Source: Actinernus sp. WN-2022
Lineage: Eukaryota > Cnidaria > Anthozoa > Actiniaria > Actinernidae
Direction of reading: 5' to 3'
NCBI GenBank assembly: GCA_030867875.1
Contig: JAOWCC010000577.1
Span: forward strand, 88,083,740-88,147,739
DNA: 64,000 nucleotides
This document shows positions 1 to 11,388 of this stretch, one piece after another (positions within the stretch are counted from its first letter, which is position 1; each line of letters begins with the position of its first letter). A model generated the notes under the pieces. The model did not search any database. It was not told the DNA's origin and saw only the letters and a list, made by a program, of their open reading frames with translations. A program made the translations under genes and the position numbers.

Positions 1-3000
1 CTCGTGTTTCTGCCGTTTTCGTGAAAGCGCAAATGACAGTTTACGACTTTTCTGGCCTTTCTTTCCAATAATTGATCTGTAGGTATTTTATGAGGGTGGT
101 GTGGGGTGGGGAGGAGTAGTTCAAAAAATTTCGCGAAAAACCAACTTTGCCTGACGTATGGCGCAACGATTTGCTTAGTGAAAGATGTACATTTTCCACT
201 AGGTCTGAGAAAAAAGGTGCATTTTTGGGATGAAAACGTTGAAAAGTGAGTTACTGGCTTTTAAAGCCAACAAGTACGCATTAATTTACTTGTGTAACCT
301 AAATTTCAAAGTGGCGCCATTTCTCGACCTTTTAATGGATTTCGATGCACTATACGGCAATACAACGTTCTCTTCATGTAGATTGCGTGTAATTGATGGA
401 AGTTTCCTGTATTTTGAGTAACAATACCAGAAAATGGCCTTTTTCTAACCTAAGCATAACCTCTAGGTCTCAAATAAAGAAATTATGGGATAGATCTCAC
501 ACAAGTAAATTATGGGATAGAAAGGCCATTAAAGTCTTCAACTGTCATTTGCCGTTTCAAGAAAACGGCAAAAACACGAGTTACTGGCTTTTAAAGCTTA
601 AAGGCACACAAGATCTAGCATGTTTTCACAAAAGGGGGTGTTAGGTTCCAAGGCTCCTTTTGTGAAAACATGCTAGATCTTGTGTGCCTTTAAGCTTTAA
701 AAGCCAGTTACTCGTGTTTCTGCCGTTTTCGTGAAAGCGCAAATGACAGTTTACGACTTTTCTGGCCTTTCTTTCCAATAATTGATCTGTAGGTATTTTA
801 TGAGGGTGGTGTGGGGTGGGGAGGAGTAGTTCAAATTTTTTCGCGAAAAACCAACTTTGCCTGACGTATGGCGCAACGATTTGCTTAGTGAAAGATGTAC
901 ATTTTCCACTAGGTCTGAGAAAAAAGGTGCATTTTTGGGATGAAAACGTTGAAAAGTGAGTTACTGGCTTTTAAAGCCAACAAGTACGCATTAATTTACT
1001 TGTGTAACCTAAATTTCAAAGTGGCGCCATTTCTCGACCTTTTAATGGATTTCGATGCACTATACGGCAATACAACGTTCTCTTCATGTAGATTGCGTGT
1101 AATTGATGGAAGTTTCCTGTATTTTGAGTAACAATACCAGAAAATGGCCTTTTTCTAACCTAAGCATAACCTCTAGGTCTCAAATAAAGAAATTATGGGA
1201 TAGATCTCACACAAGTAAATTATGGGATAGAAAGGCCATTAAAGTCTTCAACTGTCATTTGCCGTTTCAAGAAAACGGCAAAAACACGAGTTACTGGCTT
1301 TTAAAGCTTAAAGGCACACAAGATCTAGCATGTTTTCACAAAAGGGGGTGTTAGGTTCCAAGGCTCCTTTTGTGAAAACATGCTAGATCTTGTGTGCCTT
1401 TAAGCTTTAAAAGCCAGTTACTCGTGTTTCTGCCGTTTTCGTGAAAGCGCAAATGACAGTTTACGACTTTTCTGGCCTTTCTTTCCAATAATTGATCTGT
1501 AGGTATTTTATGAGGGTGGTGTGGGGTGGGGAGGAGTAGTTCAAATTTTTTCGCGAAAAACCAACTTTGCCTGACGTATGGCGCAACGATTTGCTTAGTG
1601 AAAGATGTACATTTTCCACTAGGTCTGAGAAAAAAGGTGCATTTTTGGGATGAAAACGTTGAAAAGTGAGTTACTGGCTTTTAAAGCCAACAAGTACGCA
1701 TTAATTTACTTGTGTAACCTAAATTTCAAAGTGGCGCCATTTCTCGACCTTTTAATGGATTTCGATGCACTATACGGCAATACAACGTTCTCTTCATGTA
1801 GATTGCGTGTAATTGATGGAAGTTTCCTGTATTTTGAGTAACAATACCAGAAAATGGCCTTTTTCTAACCTAAGCATAACCTCTAGGTCTCAAATAAAGA
1901 AATTATGGGATAGATCTCACACAAGTAAATTATGGGATAGAAAGGCCATTAAAGTCTTCAACTGTCATTTGCCGTTTCAAGAAAACGGCAAAAACACGAG
2001 TTACTGGCTTTTAAAGCTTAAAGGCACACAAGATCTAGCATGTTTTCACAAAAGGGGGTGTTAGGTTCCAAGGCTCCTTTTGTGAAAACATGCTAGATCT
2101 TGTGTGCCTTTAAGCTTTAAAAGCCAGTTACTCGTGTTTCTGCCGTTTTCGTGAAAGCGCAAATGACAGTTTACGACTTTTCTGGCCTTTCTTTCCAATA
2201 ATTGATCTGTAGGTATTTTATGAGGGTGGTGTGGGGTGGGGAGGAGTAGTTCAAATTTTTTCGCGAAAAACCAACTTTGCCTGACGTATGGCGCAACGAT
2301 TTGCTTAGTGAAAGATGTACATTTTCCACTAGGTCTGAGAAAAAAGGTGCATTTTTGGGATGAAAACGTTGAAAAGTGAGTTACTGGCTTTTAAAGCCAA
2401 CAAGTACGCATTAATTTACTTGTGTAACCTAAATTTCAAAGTGGCGCCATTTCTCGACCTTTTAATGGATTTCGATGCACTATACGGCAATACAACGTTC
2501 TCTTCATGTAGATTGCGTGTAATTGATGGAAGTTTCCTGTATTTTGAGTAACAATACCAGAAAATGGCCTTTTTCTAACCTAAGCATAACCTCTAGGTCT
2601 CAAATAAAGAAATTATGGGATAGATCTCACACAAGTAAATTATGGGATAGAAAGGCCATTAAAGTCTTCAACTGTCATTTGCCGTTTCAAGAAAACGGCA
2701 AAAACACGAGTTACTGGCTTTTAAAGCTTAAAGGCACACAAGATCTAGCATGTTTTCACAAAAGGGGGTGTTAGGTTCCAAGGCTCCTTTTGTGAAAACA
2801 TGCTAGATCTTGTGTGCCTTTAAGCTTTAAAAGCCAGTTACTCGTGTTTCTGCCGTTTTCGTGAAAGCGCAAATGACAGTTTACGACTTTTCTGGCCTTT
2901 CTTTCCAATAATTGATCTGTAGGTATTTTATGAGGGTGGTGTGGGGTGGGGAGGAGTAGTTCAAATTTTTTCGCGAAAAACCAACTTTGCCTGACGTATG

Positions 3001-3516
3001 GCGCAACGATTTGCTTAGTGAAAGATGTACATTTTCCACTAGGTCTGAGAAAAAAGGTGCATTTTTGGGATGAAAACGTTGAAAAGTGAGTTACTGGCTT
3101 TTAAAGCCAACAAGTACGCATTAATTTACTTGTGTAACCTAAATTTCAAAGTGGCGCCATTTCTCGACCTTTTAATGGATTTCGATGCACTATACGGCAA
3201 TACAACGTTCTCTTCATGTAGATTGCGTGTAATTGATGGAAGTTTCCTGTATTTTGAGTAACAATACCAGAAAATGGCCTTTTTCTAACCTAAGCATAAC
3301 CTCTAGGTCTCAAATAAAGAAATTATGGGATAGATCTCACACAAGTAAATTATGGGATAGAAAGGCCATTAAAGTCTTCAACTGTCATTTGCCGTTTCAA
3401 GAAAACGGCAAAAACACGAGTTACTGGCTTTTAAAGCTTAAAGGCACACAAGATCTAGCATGTTTTCACAAAAGGGGGTGTTAGGTTCCAAGGCTCCTTT
3501 TGTGAAAACATGCTAG
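1..3516. repeat. Tandem array of a 710-bp unit, about 5 copies
   Basis: The same sequence recurs with an exact 710-bp period (for example the ATGAAAACGTTG start at 230, 940, 1650, 2360 and 3070). The window opens inside a unit and the array stops abruptly at about 3516 in an (AT)n tract. By eye the copies are identical except for one A/T patch near 125-135 of the first copy. Each unit carries two small ORFs (63 and 83 codons) copied without change; they match nothing I recognise, overlap one another, and are most simply by-products of the repeat. The near-identity means recent amplification, strong homogenisation, or an assembly collapse or expansion. Confidence 0.97.
510..781. repeat. Long hairpin at each 710-bp unit junction
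   Basis: Positions 572-635 and 656-719 are inverted complements with a single mismatch over 64 bp, around a 20-nt loop (636-655) centred on 645.5. Weaker complementarity continues outward to about 510 and 781, so arms reach about 125 bp. The structure recurs every 710 bp (about 1220-1491, 1930-2201, 2640-2911). A third, directly oriented copy of the arm segment GAGTTACTGGCTTTTAAAGC sits at 250-269 of the unit. The layout suggests a foldback transposon or MITE whose ends were joined when it was tandemly amplified; no transposase is present. Confidence 0.85.

Positions 3517-3544
<28 letters not shown>
3516..3544. repeat. (AT)n microsatellite at array edge
   Basis: About 14 AT dinucleotides replace the right hairpin arm of the last 710-bp unit exactly where the array ends. 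Confidence 0.95.
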
Positions 3545-3547
<3 letters not shown>

Positions 3548-3976
3548 TTATGGCGCATCTTCTTTTCAAAACAAAAACCGAATGGATATAGTAATACATG
3601 TAGCATATTGCTTTCATAATTATGTGGCCTGCCGTTGGCTTGCCGTTGACAGTTCGTAAAATATTATTTTCCTAAATACAAGAACAAGAGACATGTTTTG
3701 TACTCATGCAGTCTATTTTTACTTTAAATTCCAAAGTTACAGGGCGAATTATATAAATTAATCATTTAAACTTTATCTGAACTAAACTGAATTCGAATCA
3801 TAGTAGTAGTCTTTTTTCTCCTCCCCTCACTTGGCGCCGATATACATGCAAGCAAGGTCCTTCTACATAAAACAAATGACTACCTTAAATAAACTGGGTG
3901 GGTGGGTAAATAAACTATATTGTACTGCCATTAAATAGCAAAACTGTTACCACAGTGCTAAGCAGAATGATGTACT

Positions 3977-4118
3977 AGTGATTTTACTTAACCCATGAAA
4001 TAGATATTAAACTAATAGGCACAATCAAACTCTAATTCCATGATTGTTTTCTTGTTTCTACTTGACTATTAGATACTGACTATTAATTTTTATTTCACGG
4101 GTTAAGTAAAACCACTTT
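3977..4118. repeat. Foldback element, about 140 bp
   Basis: GATTTTACTTAACCCATGAAAT near 3980 is answered by an inverted copy ATTTCACGGGTTAAGTAAAAC near 4093, with further pairing inside around the ATTAAACTAATAG and CTATTAGATAC segments. It directly abuts the TTAA MITE at 4137. No coding capacity. Confidence 0.6.
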
Positions 4119-4136
4119 TTTTGTAAATAATTGTTT

Positions 4137-4430
4137 TTAAAGGGGCTGTGTCATTGTCATAGACTTTACATTCGCGTTCCGTGCCGGAAACAGCTACACC
4201 GATTTTGATATGAACCAACGAACCTCTCAGCCATGTGGGATGCTTAAAATCAAAGCAAGTATGCAAAAATGACTAATAAACAGTGTATATAAACAGTCTC
4301 CTGGGAAAATATTGAAAATCCTTTCAATCAAGCATTGAGGGAGGGAAGTTTAACTGTTTTTATCCAATTATCAGCTACTAACCGAGCGATTACTCGATGC
4401 ATGCGCAGTACCATGACATAGCCCCTTTAA
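4137..4430. mobile_element. TTAA-flanked MITE, 294 bp
   Basis: Begins TTAAAGGGGCTGTGTCAT and ends ATGACATAGCCCCTTTAA, an imperfect terminal inverted repeat whose outer four bases are TTAA on both sides. A TTAA target duplication is characteristic of piggyBac-type transposition. No ORF inside, so it must be moved by an enzyme encoded elsewhere. Its TTAAAG terminus is shared with five other elements in this window. Confidence 0.75.
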
Positions 4431-5211
4431 GGTTTTACTTGGTATCGGGCCCTTTGTGATCTGCCCTGAATACACCTTGAACCGTAGATGAACTACCATT
4501 AGGGAAGAATGGAAATAACAGCATTATCGATCACTGTGATTCACGTTCACTAAATTATCAATGTTCTTGTGTTATTGTCTCTGAATCATAGCTCTAGAAC
4601 AACATTGTCTTAAAAAAAAGAATTAAAGTCTTGTGAAAAGAATCGAAAAGAATCATAATTATTTCAACGACTAAAAAATAATCAGGTAGACTTCACACTT
4701 CTATTGTTTTAGGATTGTTTGAACGATATGCAATAACTTTGTGAGTGATCATGGTGAACATAATGAAATGTGACACTACTGGAATGTACAGGAGTCGCTT
4801 AGGGCTGTCAAACTTGGTCATTATTTTGTCTCAATGTTTTGGCATTCAAAACATGCATGTTTAAAAAGGCGGAGAAAAAAGAATAAATTACGCTATCGGA
4901 ATATATTCTTGCTGGATATTGAGGTCAAAGAGTTGTTTTATTACGTGAGTGAAGTATTATTCCATTGGAGTTTTTATAAGACTTCCCTAGCTCTTTGTTG
5001 TTGCGTGATGATTCGGTCGTTCGACAAGCCAATAACCGCTCTGGGTCCGTATTTTCAATCTTTCTAAAATTCGCCAAATTAAAAAAGCGCTGGAACTTTT
5101 TGATATGATTTCCTAAAACAGTTCACCCAAGGCTATGTTCTGGCAAAATATGAAGGATTCCGAAATTTCACCGTTGACCCGCGATTCTCGATATTTACAG
5201 GCAGTCGCTCT
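4431..5211. other. Non-coding stretch, nothing recognised
   Basis: AT-rich sequence with short unsupported ORFs (for example 4834-5067) and no domain, hairpin or repeat I could identify. Confidence 0.5.
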
Positions 5212-5580
5212 TAAGCTTCTCAAGAATAACGCGAAAAAAGGACAAGCTAAAGGTGAATTGATTCAAAATAATTATTGTATCAAATACTTCAGAAGTAAAT
5301 ACATGTATATCGTTATATAGGATTCGAAGAACTGGTTGTTTTCTTAAGACAATTAAGTCAGTGTTCTAGACGCAAATTGTTATCTTATATATCTTATATT
5401 TTCCATGACGTCGTATATTCTGTCTGTGTTACCTCTATATCACTAAAATGTTCGCTTGGATCGCATTCTCTTTCATCAATTTATTTAAGTATTTTGCCAG
5501 CATGTGGAAAGGACGAGGTCATTTAGTTGACATTTCTCGACGAGTTGGAATACTAGAATCACAAAAGTGAACTGATTATC
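5212..5580. repeat. Direct repeat, copy 1 (partner at 7906-8300)
   Basis: Starts AAGCTTCTCAAGAATAACGC and runs through GGATTCGAAGAACTGGTTG to the CACAAAAGTGAACTGATTATC segment. The same order of sequence returns at 7906-8300 with scattered substitutions and small indels. Non-coding; probably two copies of one unclassified interspersed element. Confidence 0.85.
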
Positions 5581-5869
5581 ACATTAGAACACACTTCGAA
5601 AGCGATTTCAAAGGGAACCTGTGGTTGGGTGCTTCAAAACGACCTTGCTTGAGAATACCAAAATTTACGGAACGTTATCTTATGAAGTCGAGAACGTTCC
5701 TAGAATATATACAAGCCAAAATGTACCCTTCCTATTTTTGTCCTGTTTTATCGACAATTAAAATGCCGACCTTTGTTTGGAAGGCAAAGTACAGACTCTA
5801 CCGCACTAAATGCACCTTATACCGTCTGATATGCTGAAAATTTTAAATCATTTGATGAAAATGTGGCAA

Positions 5870-6255
5870 GAAATTATGTCGCCGCACGCCCCTGGATTTG
5901 ACTTTTCAACAAAATGATGTCAAAATTCGAGCTCTACTCCAAAAACTACTTTAGATAATATCAATTATATTGTGTTTCTTTATCTCCTGTTATTATTCAT
6001 TTTATTATATCTATTATATTACACAGTGGATGCTGCTAACCATAGTCAAATACATGCCAGATGATTGAATGAAAAGTGGGCTAGAAAATATCTCGCCCCA
6101 CCCCCCTGGATTTAAAGTTTCAACAAAATGATGTCAAAATTCGAGCTGACTGCAAAAACTACTTCAGATAACATCAATAATATTATTTTATTGTGTTTCT
6201 ATACCCGTGTTTATTTTTGATTAATTATATCTATTATATTACACAAGGGATACTA
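5870..6255. repeat. Two copies of a ~185-bp module (more at 8300-8400 and 8880-9075)
   Basis: Each copy has a purine start, an AAAATGATGTCAAAATTCGAG core, the TTGTGTTTCTTTATCTCCTG or related segment, TTATATTACAC, and a GTGGATACCGCTAACGATAAT-like end. Copies lie at about 5870-6055 and 6083-6255, with a partial one at 8300-8400 and another at 8880-9075. The closing motif is the complement of the end of family A at 14940 and 49825, linking this module to that family. Confidence 0.75.
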
Positions 6256-6320
6256 ATCTTTGAAGGGTTTCAAAGTAAACTGCATGTTGCGCTTTGTTGG
6301 AAGCCGGATAATTATGATAA

Positions 6321-7445
6321 GAACTAGAAGTAATCATAAATTATAAAAGTGCGTTCGGCATATTTTTTTGTAAGAGAAAGGATTTGGTTTCCTGTGGTAA
6401 CACAAGTACAACCCTCGGAGACTGAAAGATTGCTGTAATGATGTGGACTGTGGGAGTAAATAATCCTGATCAAAAATGCTTGTTTTTAACTAATGTGAAA
6501 ATGTTGAATGTCTGGACTTATAAGTTAATATGCAAGGGCATGTATCTGGTTATAAAACTGTAATTATCTTTGTGTAACATTAAATCATTGGATGCTTATG
6601 TGGCTATATTATATGTTTATCATTCATTTTAGCATTTGTAGCACTTTTCTTAAACTATAATTTTGCTGTGTGGTATGCAGTGTAAAACAGTAATTGGAGT
6701 TAGTGCAGAACACAATCGAAACCACGCAATCAACCCTATAGCTAGCTACGGCTTTTTAGATGTGTATAAACTGCATTCACAATGGTAATTCCTAGATTCG
6801 CAATGCTAATTATACTCCAGTATAGAACAAACTATATATGCATGCGTATAATGAACCTGATAAACTACACCCCACTTCCTTCGGATCATACAAATTATTT
6901 TTCAAGTGAGAGCAAGGCTGGATGCAGAATATTGAGTGCCATTGTTAGTTGCAGAATAATTTATCATCAATGTTGCTAGATTAATCGATTAGGGAACAGT
7001 TAGTACTTTGAATTTCCCCCTCACCTTATGTCGATATTCAAGTTCCTTGGCATATCGAAGTATAGATTAACTGTACGGACAGCGAAAAGCAGAATCCAGT
7101 ACAGCAAGCAAGGAAGACAACAGAATTTTCGATCGCAGATTCACTAGCTCGGTTTTTACTGGTTGTGCAGCACAAATTATGGCCGAGTTGCGACTATTCT
7201 GTAGCATACACTTTCCTCAGACTTTGATAAATCGTACTTGCTAACTTTTTGAACATTACTGCAGTCAGTTAGACACTCGATCGATTGTAGTTACCAGTTT
7301 CCCGGCGTGCGCATATGTGCGCCAGAACGAGCTTCTTCGATATATCCACATACGCTAAATATCCCGATTTCTTCCGCAAGGAAACGCACAGGGAGCCCGA
7401 TGCAAGATTAGTATGTGTTCTCCTTCGTCGAACGCAATAAAAACA
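6321..7445 (+). repeat. Interspersed repeat, copy 1 (partner at 60819-63112)
   Basis: From CTAGAAGTAATCATAAATTA to CTCCTTCGTCGAACGCAATAAA the sequence is collinear with 60819-63112, sharing blocks such as AAAGTGCGTTCGGCATAT, AGCGAAAAGCAGAATCCAGT and TTACCAGTTTCCCGG. The second copy is longer because of foldback insertions. No ORF is conserved between copies, so this is probably a non-autonomous element of unknown class. Confidence 0.8.
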
Positions 7446-7905
7446 CTACAGAAAAAAATCTAGGACTTTGTTACCTGGAAAGCTTGTTTTTCACAATAAT
7501 TTTGTGTACGATTCTCAGACAGCAATATTATCTATATCATTTTAGAAACCAGTGTGTCACGAATGTTCTCAATTTCAACTGACGGTGATATGGATAGATC
7601 TTTTCGAGATAAGCAATATGCCTGAACGCTGGTCCATATTGATTTAATGATACTTTTCTCGCATTCATGTTAATATAAAAGTGGACAAACGTTAAAAACG
7701 CTAACCGATGGGAGAGATCAGGGCTGCTTTTATTATTTTTCATAAATTTATTTGAAGTATGATAAGATAAAATGAAATATATATACTTGTTACTAAGCGA
7801 GTAACCAGGCTAAATTATATTCCCAGACGGTAACATGATCTATATCCAAGCAACCAATGCTTTGCGAATTTACAGTTCAGGCCTTTCCGATTCACTTGAA
7901 GAATT
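7446..7905. other. Non-coding stretch, nothing recognised
   Basis: AT-rich sequence between the 6.3-kb repeat and the second copy of the 5.2-kb repeat. An ORF at 7537-7743 (minus) has no recognisable feature. Confidence 0.5.
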
Positions 7906-8310
7906 AAGCTTCTCAAGAATAACGCGAAGAAAAGGACAAGCTAAAGGTGAATTGACTCAAAATTATTATTGCATCAAATACTTCAGAAGTAAATACACGT
8001 ATATCGTTGTATAGGATTCGAAGAACTGGTTGTTTTCTTAAGACAAGTCAGTGTTCTAGACGCAAATTGTTATCTTATATTTTCCATGACGTCGTATATT
8101 CTGTCTGCGTTCCCTCTATATCACTAAAATGTTCGCTTGGATCGCATTCTCTTTAGTCTCTCTTTCATCAATTTAAAAACTGTATTGAAATTTATTAGTA
8201 TTTTGCCAGCATGTGGAAAGGACGAGGTCATTTAGTTAACATTTCTCGACGAGTTGGAATACTAGAATCACAAAAGTGAACTGATTATCGCATTAGAACA
8301 CACATTTAGC
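7906..8310. repeat. Direct repeat, copy 2 (partner at 5212-5580)
   Basis: Collinear with 5212-5580, including ATCAAATACTTCAGAAGTAA and the GGAAAGGACGAGGTCATTTA block, with an extra 25-30 bases near 8155-8190. It runs directly into a partial copy of the module listed at 5870-6255. Confidence 0.85.
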
Positions 8311-8399
8311 TTTGTGTTTCTTTATCTCCTATTGTTATTCATTTTTTATATCTAGTATATTACACAAGTGGATACCGGTAACGATAATCAAACATGCAA

Positions 8400-8880
8400 A
8401 ATACAGTGGCTACTTGCTTTTTAAGAAACCAACACAAGTTCAAATGCGTTCTGATCAGTCTAGTTATAACATAGGATAAAACGAAAATTAATAGCGAAGT
8501 GTACAGAAGCAAAATGAGATCCCATCTCTGCTCCCCCTACCCCCTCACGGGCGCTGTAGGATTTGGGAGCAGAGTCACTGCAGAGTCCCACCCATACCGG
8601 TCCACCCGTATGAGGTTCTCAGCAGTTATATTACGTTCAGTGGCGCTTTTTATAGCTGAAATCGGAGGCTTCAATCTTCCATGTGGGAGACATTAATAGA
8701 TGGACACGAAAGTTGTTTAATATCAACCCGATATATTCGTGAATGAATAGGTAAGAAATGAAGGTTTTAAGGTAATATAAGTAATAGATGGACAAGTAAT
8801 TTGTTTCCTATCAATCCGATATGATCTCAAGTGGATATCGAAGTAATACTGAAAATGTAACGCAATTTAATGAAAATAGG
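8400..8880. other. Non-coding stretch, nothing recognised
   Basis: No supported gene. A short diverged duplication (TAATAGATGGACACGAAAGT near 8694 and TAATAGATGGACAAGTAATT near 8781) is the only structure seen. Confidence 0.5.
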
Positions 8881-9429
8881 GCTAGAAAATATGACGCTCC
8901 ACCCCTGGATTTAATTTTGCAATAAAATGATGTCGAAATTTATATTCGAGCACTGCATCAAAAACTACTTCAAATATAAAGGTCAATTGTGTTTCTTTAT
9001 CTCCTGTTATTATTCATTTTATTATATTTATTATATTACACTAGTGGATACCGCTAACGATAATCTAACATGTGTGTTAGACGCTAGCTACGTCGTAGCG
9101 CGTTTTGGGTAGTGCCATGCAACCTGCATATTGCATGGTAGTGATCATAGGTGTATGGTTATTTTCCACCTACTAAGGCTCAACTGGAATTTTGGAGCAC
9201 TTCTCGTGGAAATAAGTGGCCTAAACATCAGCGAAAAAAGTTTCTCCTTGAAGCGATTGTTATTTTCCATCCAAGTGCATTGAATGTCATCACAAGCTCG
9301 CGAACCGACAGCCATCCGCAGTTCATGGTAGTTGTCGCGTCGAGTACAGAAGCCATGGTTTTAACTCTGCCACATCACTTGATCCATTGTGATTTGAAGC
9401 TGCAACCTCATTCTAGCCACTTCTAATAA

Positions 9430-9990
9430 CTGTATTAACAGGAAAGGCATGGGATTTTCCACCCCTCCCCCCTCGGTTTTGCAAGGTTCGCATTTCTTAC
9501 CCCACATTTGCAAGCAATATGTTGTGTTCGTGGTGTTTACTACCAACACTATGATTTTAGCGCTGCAACTTCATTCAAGCCATTTCTAATGGGGAGGGCA
9601 CCGTTATTAACAGGAAATGCATAGGATTTTCCACCCCTCCCCCCTCAGTTTTGCAAGGTTCGCATTTCTTACCCCACATTTGCAAGCAATATTTACGGGT
9701 AGAAAGGAACATCGTAAAGACATGGGGTTTTCACCAAAATGTTACCCATAGAAAACTGCAGGGGGTCTTCTTCATTTGGTTGAAATTAAAGTTCAGGGGG
9801 GGAAATGACAGGCAAAACAAAATTTCAAAACGGCTTAACCCCCCCTGAACTTCATTTGCGCGAGCGTTAACCCAAACATTTAATCTAGTTGGGTGAAATT
9901 ACATAAGATAGGATGGTTTTTATGCACTCAACTAGGCGCTAGATACCGAACATTAATTAATTAATTAATTAATTAATTAATTATTTATTT
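9430..9990 (-). repeat. Family A dispersed repeat, left foldback arm
   Basis: Contains two tandem copies of a ~165-bp block built around a pyrimidine-rich core (CCACCCCTCCCCCCTC), followed by GTTTTGCAAGGTTCGCATTT. It continues through AAACTGCAGGGGGTCTTCTT and CCCCCCTGAACTTCATTTGC to (TTAA)n at 9955-9985. The whole segment is the reverse complement of 10745-11094 plus 13767-14960, so it forms the left arm of a large inverted repeat. Other copies lie at 46330-46976, 48790-48912 and 49521-49835. Confidence 0.85.
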
Positions 9991-10029
9991 AATGATTGTA
10001 TTATTTCTATGATTATCGTTAGGAATTAT

Positions 10030-10735
10030 TAGAACTGGTGGCAGTTACTTGTATCATCTCAGGGTTCTTTGTATTTATTTGTACAGTCAGCCAATAAGTT
10101 TAAACAAGTGGCCACATTTCCATAAAAGCTGTCTTCACAAAAACTAAGACAAGTTATATGATTTGTGTTTTGTTTTCAAGCAAAAAAAAATGTAATCCTA
10201 AAAACTGGCAGAAACCCACCATGTGCCGGCTTCTGCCAAGAACCCTGGCATGTGATCAACTCCTACTTGATAAAACCTGTGATTGTCTATTTTTCTCAGC
10301 TATACATATTTACATGTACTAAAAGATTCACTCAATTGGCCAGTTGGAACACATGCTACATCATGTTTGGTTATCGGGTCACACGTCATTACGTGTGGCG
10401 AAAAGCCAAAAACCAAACAAATCTGAACCTAACATGTCAGTGCCTTGTGAGAAATAGTTATGCTGGCCAGACCAGCTTTATAAATGATTTCTAATAAGAA
10501 CGAAACAGCTGTCTATGGCTGCAATCTAGTCCGAGCGCTTTTCATGTCAGGCCTAGCTAACCGTAGTGCTTTGTGTTGGAATTTTACGTTGTATATCAGC
10601 TTTGCTGTAGTCTTCGGACTTTTCATTCGTTATTTTTCATTTTTTGGGCTGCATAGGTCCTCACTTCGGATCCAACATATTTTTACAGGATGTTTGTTCA
10701 CGGTGTTTGCTTATATTTTTTCTATTAAATAAATA
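10030..10735. other. Spacer between family A foldback arms
   Basis: About 700 bp of single-copy sequence lies between the inverted arms. Two ORFs (10165-10494 and 10484-10732, plus) overlap slightly; neither shows a recognisable domain, and the second is simply hydrophobic. I do not call them genes. Confidence 0.4.
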
Positions 10736-10744
10736 AATAATTAA

Positions 10745-11094
10745 ATAATTAATTAATTAATTAATGCTCGGTATCTAGCGCATAGTTAAGGAAATAAAAA
10801 CCAGCCTATCCTATGTAGTTTCCCCCAACTAGAACAAATTTTTGATGTATTACTCGCGCAAATGAAGTTCAGGGGGGGTTAAGGCGGTTTGTCTCGCTTT
10901 TTTGCTTGGCCGAGCGGAGCCTGGGCAACGGTTTAACGTCAATTCTGTCGTTCGGTATCGAACTTGAAAACTTAGGAACCGATCAGTTTTGTCATGAATG
11001 ACATTCCCGAGACATTCCCGTTGCCAAAACAAATGTGTATACCATTTCCAGGGGGGTGGGGTAGGGAATATTTGTTATTCATGGTTTAATGTTT
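10745..11094 (+). repeat. Family A, right arm proximal part
   Basis: Begins in (TTAA)n, then GCTCGGTATCTAGCGCATAG, and is collinear with 46385-46870. It is interrupted after TTTAATGTTT (11085-11094) by the Penelope insertion and resumes with the same ten bases at 13764. Confidence 0.85.
11085..11094 (+). repeat. Target-site duplication, left copy (Penelope insertion)
   Basis: TTTAATGTTT here is repeated at 13764-13773. The uninterrupted family A copy near 46857-46866 has the ten bases once followed by GGTAT, as at the right side here, which identifies the duplication as the insertion scar. Confidence 0.75.
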
Positions 11095-11243
11095 GACGAA
11101 TTGTTCAAGCAAGCAACCGTGAACGACAATCCTGCTGGTGTACGTTGGATCAAACTAGTGATCTAATCGGCTATCAAATAAAAAATAACTATGAAGAAGC
11201 AAAGACCGATACAACGTAGAATTTTGAATTTAGTGGTACAATA

Positions 11244-11272
11244 TTTCGGCTGGCCACACCAGCCTTCTTCAG
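11244..11272 (-). ncRNA. Hammerhead-like core candidate in left Penelope 3' UTR
   Basis: Mirror copy of the motif described at 13677-13705: a CTGAAGA box, a short GC-rich hairpin and a GAAA box, read on the minus strand downstream of the left ORF. Confidence 0.3.
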
Positions 11273-11388
11273 GTACAATGAAGAAAATTTACATTGGCGT
11301 GTATTTTTGAACTTGATACTGAGCTGTCATAAAACAGATTACAATATGATAGATCGTGAAAAAATGTTAAGAAGGTGAAAACAGATAT

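Noticed and set aside
230..3484. Repeated 63- and 83-codon ORFs as a tandem gene family
   Set aside because: They are identical in every 710-bp unit, overlap each other, show no domain, and one extends into the hairpin arm; identity comes from the repeat, not from selection on protein.
1..3516. CRISPR-like array
   Set aside because: The whole 710-bp unit repeats with no variable spacers, and the context is eukaryotic.
9361..9549. Short ORFs across the poly-pyrimidine blocks
   Set aside because: They are translations of the family A tandem blocks and are not conserved between block copies.
10165..10732. Two overlapping ORFs as host or element genes
   Set aside because: No recognisable domain, no homologous frame in the second family A locus, and weak codon character.
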